Source of the DNA: Ignavibacteria bacterium
GTDB lineage: Bacteria > Bacteroidota > Ignavibacteria > Kapaibacteriales > UBA2268
DNA length: 40,381 nucleotides
Assembly: GCA_031261605.1 (NCBI GenBank)
Contig: JAISJI010000059.1
Span: 1-40,381, forward strand
Reading direction: 5' to 3'
The translations under genes were made by a program, and so were the position numbers. Positions 25,111 to 33,267 of the stretch are shown one piece after another. Numbering within the stretch: position 1 is the first letter of the stretch; each line of letters starts with the position of its first letter. A model generated the notes under the pieces. That model did no database searches. It was not told the origin of the DNA and worked only from the letters and a program-made list of their open reading frames with translations.

Positions 25111-26004
25111 ATGATAAATTTTCTTCTAATCATACTTTGTATATCTCTCGGAATGTTAATAACACGGATTAATATCGTTCCGAGAGATTCTTACAAAGGC
25201 ATAAATGTATGGCTTCTAAATGTCGCTTTACCTGCCCTTGCACTTCGTTATGTTCCAGAAATAGAATGGGGCTTTGGCACTATAATTCCTGCAATATCGC
25301 CGATAATTGTATGGATTGGTGCAAATCTATTCATTGGAATTTACGCAAAGAAAGCACGCATAGATAGAGCAACAAAGACCGCACTTATCGTATCTTGTGG
25401 CTTGGGGAACACTGCATTTCTAGGGTTTCCAATGATTTCCGCATTCTTTGGAGAAGAAAATATTCAATACGCTATAGTATTTGACCAAATGACCTTCATA
25501 TTATTTTCCACAATGGCGGTTTCATTAGTATTGAAAACGCTCAGTGGTGGTAAAATATCTCCTTTCTTCATCGTAAAAAAAATATTCCTCTTTCCTACAT
25601 TCCTTGCAACCATTACAGCACTCATTGTCTCTCCATTTTTGGACTACTCAATCATTAACCCATTCTTAGAAAAGATACTTGCAACACTCTCTCCACTCGC
25701 TTTGTTTTCTATTGGGATGCAAATGAAGTTTGGTAATTGGCATAGTGAATTGCGGAACATTATAGTAAGTTTATCATACAAACTTTTGCTTGCCCCGCTA
25801 ATCATTTTTGCGATAGTGAAATTCAGTGGATTAGATGGAATGACGGGGAATATTACAGTATTTGAAGCGGCGATGCCTGCACATATATCGGCGAGTTTGC
25901 TTGCGAGCCAATATGAACTAAACCCACAATTATGCAACCTGATTGTAGGTGTTGGCATAATCGTGAGTTTTGTATCATCGGCGATTTGGTGGTGGGTAAT
26001 GTAA
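25111..26004 (+). CDS. AEC (auxin efflux carrier) family transporter
   Basis: 297 aa, about ten hydrophobic segments arranged as two halves, the normal size of the AEC family. Typical stretches are VWLLNVALPALALRY (helix 2, about 31-45), GLGNTAFLGFPM (about 96-107) and the last helix pair with FEAAMPAHISASLLASQYE (around 250-268). Bacterial members export or exchange small organic acids, such as malate, but substrate cannot be predicted here. Inner membrane. It ends only 2 bp from the stop codon of the convergent terC gene, leaving no room for a terminator. Confidence 0.85.
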   Translation: MINFLLIILCISLGMLITRINIVPRDSYKGINVWLLNVALPALALRYVPEIEWGFGTIIPAISPIIVWIGANLFIGIYAKKARIDRATKTALIVSCGLGNTAFLGFPMISAFFGEENIQYAIVFDQMTFILFSTMAVSLVLKTLSGGKISPFFIVKKIFLFPTFLATITALIVSPFLDYSIINPFLEKILATLSPLALFSIGMQMKFGNWHSELRNIIVSLSYKLLLAPLIIFAIVKFSGLDGMTGNITVFEAAMPAHISASLLASQYELNPQLCNLIVGVGIIVSFVSSAIWWWVM

Positions 26005-26006
26005 AT

Positions 26007-26999
26007 TTATCCTTGCTTAATACTCTCTCCTTCCTCACTTCCACCTTTGATTTTCTTTTCAATTACAGATGCAATTATAGATAGAAAGACGACGCCAAAA
26101 ATGAATATCAATGAAACCAGCGATGATATATGGTAGAAGTCGGCTATCAGCATTTTGCAGCCGATAAATATTAGTATTAACGCTATGCCTTGTTTCAATC
26201 TGGTGAAATACTGGATAACGCTGGATAGTAGGAAATACATACTACGCAAGCCAAGTATAGCGAATATATTGGATGTATAGAGTATAATTGGGTCTTTTGA
26301 GATGGCGAATATCGCCGGAATAGAATCTACTGCAAATATTATATCCGATACTTCTATTGTAATCATACATAGGAACATTGGCGTAATGTATCTAACAGCA
26401 TTTTCTACAACGAAGAAATTGCCGGATTCCTCTGATTCTGTTAATGGAAATATCTTTTTTGCCAATCGGATAGCAAAGTTATCGTTAAAATCTTGATTAT
26501 CTTCCTTTTCATCTTTGAACGATTTCACTCCGGCGATGAGTAGCACAAATGCAAATACAATAAGCAATACATTGAGTTTTACCGGCATTCCGAAGAGCAT
26601 AATTTCAGGTAAATAAGTTAGTTCAATGAGCCAGAGACCAGAGAAGATAAATATAGCACGGAAAACCACGGCACCAATTATTCCCCAGAATAGTATTTTG
26701 TGCTTATGCGTTTCACCGATGTTGTAGAAGGAGAAAATGAGGACGAATACGAATATATTGTCAAGGGAGAGCGACTTTTCGGTGAGGTATGCAGCAAAGA
26801 ATTCCGTTGCTTTTTCGCCACCAAATTCAAAATATATAAGAGCACCGAATATGCAGGAGCAAGTAATCCAAATAATAGTCCATATTGCAGCTTCTTTGGT
26901 AGAAACTGCGTGTTGTTTTTTATTGAATACGCCGAGGTCAAGTAGTAGCATCACCACTACCGCCACAGCGAAAATAAGTAAGAGATAGGTTTCGTTCAT
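26007..26999 (-). CDS. TerC/Alx family integral membrane protein
   Basis: 330 aa, with seven to nine transmembrane helices. Family signatures are EKSLSLDNIFVFVLIF (about 74-89) and FAVDSIPAIFAIS (around 220-232), with the acidic residues in the membrane that define the TerC fold. Related proteins (Alx, MeeF, YceF) export Mn2+ or supply metal to exported enzymes; tellurite resistance is a historical name. It is the last gene of a close-packed - strand run that also carries a ZnuA-like metal-binding lipoprotein and a metallo-beta-lactamase-fold hydrolase, which fits a link to metal handling. It begins 17 bp after nuoN. Confidence 0.88.
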   Translation of the reverse strand: MNETYLLLIFAVAVVVMLLLDLGVFNKKQHAVSTKEAAIWTIIWITCSCIFGALIYFEFGGEKATEFFAAYLTEKSLSLDNIFVFVLIFSFYNIGETHKHKILFWGIIGAVVFRAIFIFSGLWLIELTYLPEIMLFGMPVKLNVLLIVFAFVLLIAGVKSFKDEKEDNQDFNDNFAIRLAKKIFPLTESEESGNFFVVENAVRYITPMFLCMITIEVSDIIFAVDSIPAIFAISKDPIILYTSNIFAILGLRSMYFLLSSVIQYFTRLKQGIALILIFIGCKMLIADFYHISSLVSLIFIFGVVFLSIIASVIEKKIKGGSEEGESIKQG

Positions 27000-27016
27000 T
27001 GATTATGGCAAATGAA

Positions 27017-28561
27017 TTATAATATGTCTATAAGTGGAAAAACACCGATGATGAGAATACAGATGGCTGCAAAAACAACCGTGAATTTAGAGAGAGTATG
27101 TCGCTCAAGTATTATATCGCTTTCATTTTCGCGGAAATACATTTGAACGATGACAGATAAGTAGAAGTAGCAGGCAATAATGGAAGTGAATACCGCAACT
27201 ATTGTTAGCCAAGTGAAGCCGGATTCTATTGCTGCTTTGAATATGAAGTATTTACCGAAGAAGCCAGCAAATGGTGGTATTCCGGCAAGTGAGAACATAA
27301 ATATAGCCATCATAGCAGATAGAGCAGGATACGCTTTGGATAGTCCGGCGTAATCGGTAATATTGAGACAAGATTCGTCTTTTCGTTCTAAGATAGATAT
27401 TACAGCGAACGCCCCTATTTGAGTTAGCGTATATGCGATTGAGTAGTATAGAATGCCACTGATACCATCCACAGAGTTCGCTACAATACCCATAAGCATA
27501 TAACCAGCGTGTCCAACAGATGAATAAGCCAGCATACGCTTTATATTGGTCTGTCTAACAGCGGTAATATTACCTATGAGCATAGTCAAAGCAGCAATTA
27601 TGGCTATAAGTAGTTGCATTTGTTGCGTTACTGGAGTAAGACCAAGCGAGATTGTTGGAATCTCAATATCCATTGTATTTACATAAGGTATTGCATTTAT
27701 GATGCCGTAGATGGAATCTGTAAAAGGAATGGAGGTAATATTTGGACTCATAATTGCAGATGCAATGCCGATAAATCCGGATAATGCAGCAATTTTTCCC
27801 GCGGTTGACATAAATCCGGATATTGGAGATGCTGCTGCTTGATATACATCTGGTGCCCATTGATGAAATGGGAATGCAGCAACTTTGAATAAGAGTCCGA
27901 TAAGTAGTAATGCAACGCCAAGTTTGAGATAAATTGGCATAAACTGCATATTTTGAATGCTTTCGCTTATTATAGTGTAATCCATAGAGCCGGTAGCACC
28001 GTATAGCATTGCAATGCCATATAGTAGGAAGCCGGATGCGAATGAACCGAGTAGGAAGTATTTCAAAGCACCTTCCACAGCGGTCTCTCTATTGCGGAGA
28101 AATCCTGTTAAGCCATAGAAAGTAATAGACATTGTTTCAATACCGATGAATAGAACGATGAGATTATTGGAATGCGCTATGCACATCATACCAAATATCG
28201 CAAAGAACAACAACGAGTAATATTCTTTATGCGCAGCATAAACTTTGGACATATATTCATTTGAGAACATGGCTACAAGGAGACCTGCAATACAGAATAT
28301 AATATCAAATATGGTAGCCACTCTATTGAAGTTCAACATTCCGGCGAGGAAGTTAGTCAATACTCCGCTTTCGTCCATACCAACAGGTAGTGTAAGCGAA
28401 TATACGGCTTGTGCTATAATGAATAATAGAAATATCGTAGCCAACACCGCATTCACTTTTGATGCTTTTTTGCTAAACGCATCTGCTATAACAAGTAGTA
28501 TAGAGCAGATAAAAGTCCAAAATATTGGCGGACATATATTAGGTATAAGAATTAGTTCCAT
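27017..28561 (-). CDS. nuoN: NADH-quinone oxidoreductase subunit N
   Basis: 514 aa, about 14 transmembrane helices. A proton-pumping antiporter-like subunit of Complex I. The central segment GLLFKVAAFPFHQWAPDVYQAAASP (here given with its core KVAAFPFHQWAPDVY, around residues 226-240) carries the essential membrane lysine and the conserved helix break. NuoN normally ends a nuo operon after nuoM; here the gene upstream is folC, so it is detached from any other nuo gene in the window. It starts 28 bp after the end of folC and precedes terC by 17 bp. Confidence 0.93.
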   Translation of the reverse strand: MELILIPNICPPIFWTFICSILLVIADAFSKKASKVNAVLATIFLLFIIAQAVYSLTLPVGMDESGVLTNFLAGMLNFNRVATIFDIIFCIAGLLVAMFSNEYMSKVYAAHKEYYSLLFFAIFGMMCIAHSNNLIVLFIGIETMSITFYGLTGFLRNRETAVEGALKYFLLGSFASGFLLYGIAMLYGATGSMDYTIISESIQNMQFMPIYLKLGVALLLIGLLFKVAAFPFHQWAPDVYQAAASPISGFMSTAGKIAALSGFIGIASAIMSPNITSIPFTDSIYGIINAIPYVNTMDIEIPTISLGLTPVTQQMQLLIAIIAALTMLIGNITAVRQTNIKRMLAYSSVGHAGYMLMGIVANSVDGISGILYYSIAYTLTQIGAFAVISILERKDESCLNITDYAGLSKAYPALSAMMAIFMFSLAGIPPFAGFFGKYFIFKAAIESGFTWLTIVAVFTSIIACYFYLSVIVQMYFRENESDIILERHTLSKFTVVFAAICILIIGVFPLIDIL

Positions 28562-28589
28562 AGAAGTATGAATTACTATTAGAGATTAA

Positions 28590-29930
28590 TTAAAAATTAA
28601 TGTTAAAGGCATTTGCAACATCTTCCATCATAAAGAAAGTGCCACATATAATAGTAGGTTGCTTAGTATCTTTTAATTTTATCGCTGCCTCATAGACGGA
28701 ATTATTGGATATATCAATATCGGTAAATCCAATATTCTTTGCAAAAGCAATGATTTCGTCAATAGTAGCAGCGCGTTCAATATTAGGAGATACAGGTATT
28801 AGTTTGTTGCATATGGGATAGATGTAAGAAAGCATTGTTGCAATATCTTTGTCCTTCATAACGCCAAATAGGAAATCCCATTTGCAAATTGAAGTTGCCT
28901 TAAGCGTCTTTACAAGATGCAAAATAGAATGTGGATTATGCGATATATCTATAATTATATTTGGTTCTTTCTCTATGCACTCTATTCTAAAATGCAATCC
29001 TGTGTTAGTCGTAACATTTTCAATACCTTTTACGATAGTATCAACTCTGATATTAAATTTAGGTGATATAAGCAAAGCAGCGAAAATAGCAATCTGTATA
29101 TTCTTTGCTTGATGTAATCCAATTAGTTTAGAAGTAGCTTGTATAGAAGTATTAAAAGGAGACATTTCAAAATCAGGCATATACTTAGTATTATCCAAAT
29201 AGTCGCCAATGTTTTCTGGGAACTCTATGTTAAGAATCATTTGCATATCGTCTGTAATGCTACATAGTTCTACCGTAGGGAAATTATAATTAATGAACAA
29301 AGTAGCATCTTTTAGTTCGGCAGCAATTTGGAACTGGTTCATAACCTCTGGTGGTTCATCTTGCGTAAGCACATCAACAGATTGCTTAATTATGCCGGCT
29401 TTCTCAAATGCAATCTTTTCTGTTGTATCACCCAATATACTCGTATGGTCTTTATCAATAGAAGTAATGATAGATAGTAGAGGTTGAACGACATTAGTGG
29501 AATCAAATCTTCCGCCAAGCCCTGCTTCAATTATAGCAATATCTACTTTGTGTTTTCGAAAATGCTCAAAGGCAATAGCAGATGTAATTTCAAAAAAAGA
29601 GGCATTTACTTTATCCGACAACTTTTCTATTTTAGTATAAGTATCTTCTATTTCTGCATCGGATATAGGTATCCCATTTACTTTAATTCGTTCGTTAAAT
29701 GTAAGTATATGTGGAGATGTATACAATCCAACTTTGTAGCCCGATTCTTGTAATATAGATGCAATGAGTGAGCATACGCTACCCTTGCCGTTAGTGCCTG
29801 CAATATGAATAGTTGGATAGGATTTCTCTGGATTATCCAACGAGTGCAATATTGAGATAATTCTATCTAACGAGTGGGTCATTTCGCCGTGTAATTTTGC
29901 GAATAATTTATCTAATGTGTTGTTTTCCAT
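28590..29930 (-). CDS. folC: Bifunctional folylpolyglutamate/dihydrofolate synthase
   Basis: 446 aa, Mur-ligase fold. It adds glutamate to folates, and in many bacteria also makes dihydrofolate from dihydropteroate. The P-loop HIAGTNGKGSVCSLIASIL is at residues 42-60. Further family elements are the omega-loop region SPHILTFNERI (about 75-85), EAGLGGRFDSTNV (around 137-149), SIDKDHTSILGDT, and IIDISHNPHS before the C-terminal domain. It starts 6 bp after the ZnuA-like gene. Whether it has both activities cannot be decided from sequence alone. Confidence 0.92.
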   Translation of the reverse strand: MENNTLDKLFAKLHGEMTHSLDRIISILHSLDNPEKSYPTIHIAGTNGKGSVCSLIASILQESGYKVGLYTSPHILTFNERIKVNGIPISDAEIEDTYTKIEKLSDKVNASFFEITSAIAFEHFRKHKVDIAIIEAGLGGRFDSTNVVQPLLSIITSIDKDHTSILGDTTEKIAFEKAGIIKQSVDVLTQDEPPEVMNQFQIAAELKDATLFINYNFPTVELCSITDDMQMILNIEFPENIGDYLDNTKYMPDFEMSPFNTSIQATSKLIGLHQAKNIQIAIFAALLISPKFNIRVDTIVKGIENVTTNTGLHFRIECIEKEPNIIIDISHNPHSILHLVKTLKATSICKWDFLFGVMKDKDIATMLSYIYPICNKLIPVSPNIERAATIDEIIAFAKNIGFTDIDISNNSVYEAAIKLKDTKQPTIICGTFFMMEDVANAFNINF

Positions 29931-29936
29931 TTTGGT

Positions 29937-30842
29937 TTAATATTTTTTTTTCATTAATAGCCCATCTATTAGCGACTTAGTATTTGCTTGCAGTAAATGA
30001 AAATAAGTGGATGATGTTGTATCTTTTTTACCGTCCCAAGTAGCACCTATGGCACTACCTATTGGGTCAAGTTGATGTATATTAACATTTTCTTCCTTTG
30101 CAATTCTGTTGAGCAAACTATGCTCAAATTGTGGCTCAGAGAAGATTGTAGGAACATCGCTTTGTTTAATATCTATAATAAGTTGTTGAAAATCATTAAG
30201 TGTTTTTTCTTTTTCGCCTGCGTCTTCTATGCAACCACCATATAGCAATCCAAATTCTTTAATGAAACAACCGAACGAGTTATGCTCGGTGAAAATTGGT
30301 ATGTTAAGTATCGGCGAAACATTTGCTTCTATTTGCTTGTGTAGGGCATCCAAATTTGCAATGAACGCTTTTGTTCGTTCTTTGTATTGAGTAGCATTGC
30401 CACTATCTACACTAATTAGAGCGTCGCATATATCATTAGCAATGGACTTCACTAACAGCGGACTTAGCCAGAAATGAACATCGCCAATATTTAGTGTATC
30501 ACCATTCTTATTCACATAGTCCATTAATTTGACTTGCGGAATATTTGCAGTAGTCGCTAATTTAGTAACCCATCCATCCAAATTATCATCAACATAGAAT
30601 AGTAATTTGGAGTTCTGCAATGCAGCAACGTCAGATGGACGTGGCTCGTAATTATGCGGCGAAACACTTGGTGGCAACAAAGTAACTATATGGATACTAC
30701 TACCCGCAATTTCCTGTAAGATTAACTTCAGTGGATTAATTGTTACAGCAATCGTGGGAATAGTATCCGAATTATTGCTATCTTGTTTTGTGCAAGCCAT
30801 AGTAGATAGCAGCAATAATATAGCGACAATATACTTATTCAT
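29937..30842 (-). CDS. ZnuA-like metal ABC transporter substrate-binding lipoprotein
   Basis: 301 aa from the ATG at 30842. The longer reading frame to 30887 is rejected: the internal start gives a proper lipoprotein signal (lipobox STMAC, C17) and a TAATG junction with the upstream stop codon. It belongs to the cluster A-I metal-binding proteins (ZnuA, MntC, PsaA). Candidate ligands are H63 (SPHNYEP), H123 (DVHFWLSP), H187 (TEHNSF) and D259 (LDP), a three-His plus Asp set that fits Zn2+ or Mn2+. The His-rich loop of many zinc-specific ZnuA proteins is missing. No permease or ATPase gene (znuB, znuC) is adjacent, which is unusual. Confidence 0.85.
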   Translation of the reverse strand: MNKYIVAILLLLSTMACTKQDSNNSDTIPTIAVTINPLKLILQEIAGSSIHIVTLLPPSVSPHNYEPRPSDVAALQNSKLLFYVDDNLDGWVTKLATTANIPQVKLMDYVNKNGDTLNIGDVHFWLSPLLVKSIANDICDALISVDSGNATQYKERTKAFIANLDALHKQIEANVSPILNIPIFTEHNSFGCFIKEFGLLYGGCIEDAGEKEKTLNDFQQLIIDIKQSDVPTIFSEPQFEHSLLNRIAKEENVNIHQLDPIGSAIGATWDGKKDTTSSTYFHLLQANTKSLIDGLLMKKKY

Positions 30843-31519
30843 TATAGAGAAATTGTCTCTGAATAATCCAATGCTTTTGCTTTGCATCCAATTTTCTCTA
30901 CCTTAGCAACGAACTCTTTTGGGTCTGCTGGGATAATAGGGAAAGTGTTAAAGTGCATTGGAATAGCGAGTTCCGGACGAACAAAATCCACCGCCGTAGT
31001 AGCATCATCAATACCCATCGTAAAGTTGTCGCCGATTGGCACAAGCATTACATCTGGTTTGTTGAGTTGTCCGATGAGTTTCATATCGAGGAACAGACCT
31101 GTATCGCCGGTGTGATATACGGTCTTGTCGCCCATTTTGATGATAACTCCGCAGGGCTCTCCCATATACTCACCATTATCTGCTTTAGAGCCGTGGTGAG
31201 CAATAGTAATTTTGATTGAGCCAAATGGGAACTTGAATGAACCACCAATGTGCATTGGATGGGCATTTACACCTTGAGACGAAAGCCAAGTAGCGAGTTC
31301 ATTCACACAGATAACTTGACTATTGTTTGCCTTTGCTAATGCAATGGTATCTCCCAAGTGGTCGCCGTGTGCGTGAGTCACAAAAATGAAGTTTGGATGG
31401 ACATCGTTAGCAGTAATTTTAGCAGTTGGATTGCCCGTAATAAATGGGTCAATGGCTAAAGTATGCGCTCCATCAGATAGGATGAAAGCCGAATGGCTGA
31501 TATAAGTAATGTTCAACAT
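30842..31519 (-). CDS. Metal-dependent hydrolase, metallo-beta-lactamase fold (UPF0173)
   Basis: 225 aa. A compact metallo-beta-lactamase-fold protein with the HxHxDH site VTHAHGDHLGDT (H49, H51, D53, H54), a further ligand His in ITIAHHGS, and HTGDTGLF, the usual pattern of the UPF0173 (YtkL-like) family. Cytoplasmic; the substrate is unknown. It is the first gene of the - strand run toward terC, and its TAA shares one base with the ATG of the ZnuA-like gene. The start ATG follows an AT-rich divergent intergenic region. Confidence 0.88.
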   Translation of the reverse strand: MLNITYISHSAFILSDGAHTLAIDPFITGNPTAKITANDVHPNFIFVTHAHGDHLGDTIALAKANNSQVICVNELATWLSSQGVNAHPMHIGGSFKFPFGSIKITIAHHGSKADNGEYMGEPCGVIIKMGDKTVYHTGDTGLFLDMKLIGQLNKPDVMLVPIGDNFTMGIDDATTAVDFVRPELAIPMHFNTFPIIPADPKEFVAKVEKIGCKAKALDYSETISL

Positions 31520-31688
31520 AGTAGTTTATAACTTAGATTAGTTTATGATATGGCAAATTAACATATTTACACTAATTTATTGCAATTCACCCTATTTTTT
31601 TTATGAAAATAATTAACTATTTGTGCTTTTGATAAAAATAAATAGCGTGAAAATTATTATATTGGAGATTATAATCAAGTGTAATTCA

Positions 31689-33257
31689 ATGGAAGATAGT
31701 AATAAAGTTGCGTTAATCATAGGCAAGAAGCAAATAACATACCACTCTCTAATGCAACGAATATACTTATCAGCAGCACGGCTAACAGCCAAACCCGGCG
31801 AACGTGTGATGGTATATTCTGAAAATAGAGAAGGATACGTCTACGCCCTATACGCAATTATATACAAGAAAGCGATATACAACACTTGGTTCCACAACCT
31901 CAAAGCAGACACATTGCAAAAGACGATCAATGAAGTAAATCCATCTGCAATTTTTGTTTCACCTAAACTTTATCCTTTGCTTTCAGAAGCCATTGATATT
32001 GATGAAACACATATACAGATACTGATGATAGATGAGTTGGAAGAGATGGATGTCCCGGAAGATACGCCTGTGGCTGACCTTACCCGGGACCCTAATGACA
32101 CTATTTTTGCTGTTTATACAGCAGCCATTACATCTACGCATAAACTTTGCGAATTGACGCACGGCAACATCCTTGCAACTATTAATAATATGAAAGAGGC
32201 AAACTTAATCACTGAATCCGATAGAGTGCTTGTGTTGCTACCATTTTACAACACCTGGATACTTCTTAGCACAATCGTTGTGCCTCTATACGTTGGTGCT
32301 ACCTGTGTTTGTGTAAATGAAGTCGTAGGTCAAACCATTATTGATAAGTTATACGAGCATAAAGTTAGCGTTTTTGTTGGTGTTAAGTCCGCGTACTTAG
32401 AGGTATTGAAAGTATTGATGGAGCGGGTTAATGGTAGTAGGTTAAATAGGATTAAATATAAACTTTCTGCCTTATTAGATAACCGGTGGTTTTCTAAGTT
32501 CCTTTTCAAAGATATACACGAATCGCTCGGCAACTCACTACGCTACTTTCTAACAATAGGCACAAAAATAGATGATTCCATTTGTTCTCAATTCCTAAAT
32601 CTCGGCTTCGAAGTCCTTGAAGGATACGGATTAGCAGAAGCGACTTCAATAGTGACTACCCCCGTATCTAAGCGAATTAATCCAAGCAGTGTTGGTAAAA
32701 TATTTGATAATATAGATGTAAAGATTATAAATGGCGAACTCGTGTTGAGAGGTCCAAATATTTCACCGAATTATTGCCACGCAGAAGATAATAAGAAGTA
32801 TAAGAACAATGGCTGGTTATTTACTAGTGATATGGGATATATAGATGACAATAACTATCTATATATCCAAGGTGTATCGCAGGACCGCATCCGAATTGAT
32901 GATGGTAGAATTGTATTTGCACCTACTGTGGAGCAAATGATACTTCAATACGACCACATAGTTAGCGAAGTGGGTATATTCTATGATGAAGGAACTCTAA
33001 AAGCAGTAATCGTCCCGCAACCAAATTTATTGGTAAAATTTGATAATGCTGATAAAGATAGAGACCTTATAGATTACATTAGGTGGAATGTAATAGAGCA
33101 CTACAACCGTTCCGTTCCGGCGTATATGCAGGTAAAGAAAATCGTCATAAGCAGACAAACCCTACCCCGCTCAACATCAGGCAAACTCAAACGCTACCTA
33201 ATGCCGGACTTAGAAATCCATAAAGACATAAACATTGACTTGCTGCTGGCGCGATAA
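31689..33257 (+). CDS. AMP-dependent acyl-CoA synthetase-like protein, degenerate ATP loop
   Basis: 522 aa from the ATG at 31689; a GTG 66 bp upstream would add an atypical Ile-rich extension and is rejected. Adenylate-forming (ANL) fold, most like long-chain acyl-CoA synthetases. The A3 loop, normally YTSGTTGxPKGVxLTH, reads YTAAITSTHKLCELTH (143-158): the glycine/serine/threonine loop that holds ATP phosphates is lost, although K152 remains. Other motifs survive: A5 EGYGLAEAT (311-319), A7 FTSDMGYID (378-386), A8 around D399-R400, and the catalytic lysine K499 in PRSTSGKLKR. It may be inactive, very slow or regulatory. It stands alone, convergent with gyrB 10 bp away. Confidence 0.75.
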   Translation: MEDSNKVALIIGKKQITYHSLMQRIYLSAARLTAKPGERVMVYSENREGYVYALYAIIYKKAIYNTWFHNLKADTLQKTINEVNPSAIFVSPKLYPLLSEAIDIDETHIQILMIDELEEMDVPEDTPVADLTRDPNDTIFAVYTAAITSTHKLCELTHGNILATINNMKEANLITESDRVLVLLPFYNTWILLSTIVVPLYVGATCVCVNEVVGQTIIDKLYEHKVSVFVGVKSAYLEVLKVLMERVNGSRLNRIKYKLSALLDNRWFSKFLFKDIHESLGNSLRYFLTIGTKIDDSICSQFLNLGFEVLEGYGLAEATSIVTTPVSKRINPSSVGKIFDNIDVKIINGELVLRGPNISPNYCHAEDNKKYKNNGWLFTSDMGYIDDNNYLYIQGVSQDRIRIDDGRIVFAPTVEQMILQYDHIVSEVGIFYDEGTLKAVIVPQPNLLVKFDNADKDRDLIDYIRWNVIEHYNRSVPAYMQVKKIVISRQTLPRSTSGKLKRYLMPDLEIHKDINIDLLLAR

Positions 33258-33267
33258 GTAATGTGCA

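Noticed and set aside
30843..30887. Upstream start of the ZnuA-like gene adding 15 residues
   Set aside because: The internal ATG at 30842 gives a proper lipoprotein signal and a TAATG junction; the longer form would overlap the hydrolase gene by 45 bp and bury the signal peptide.
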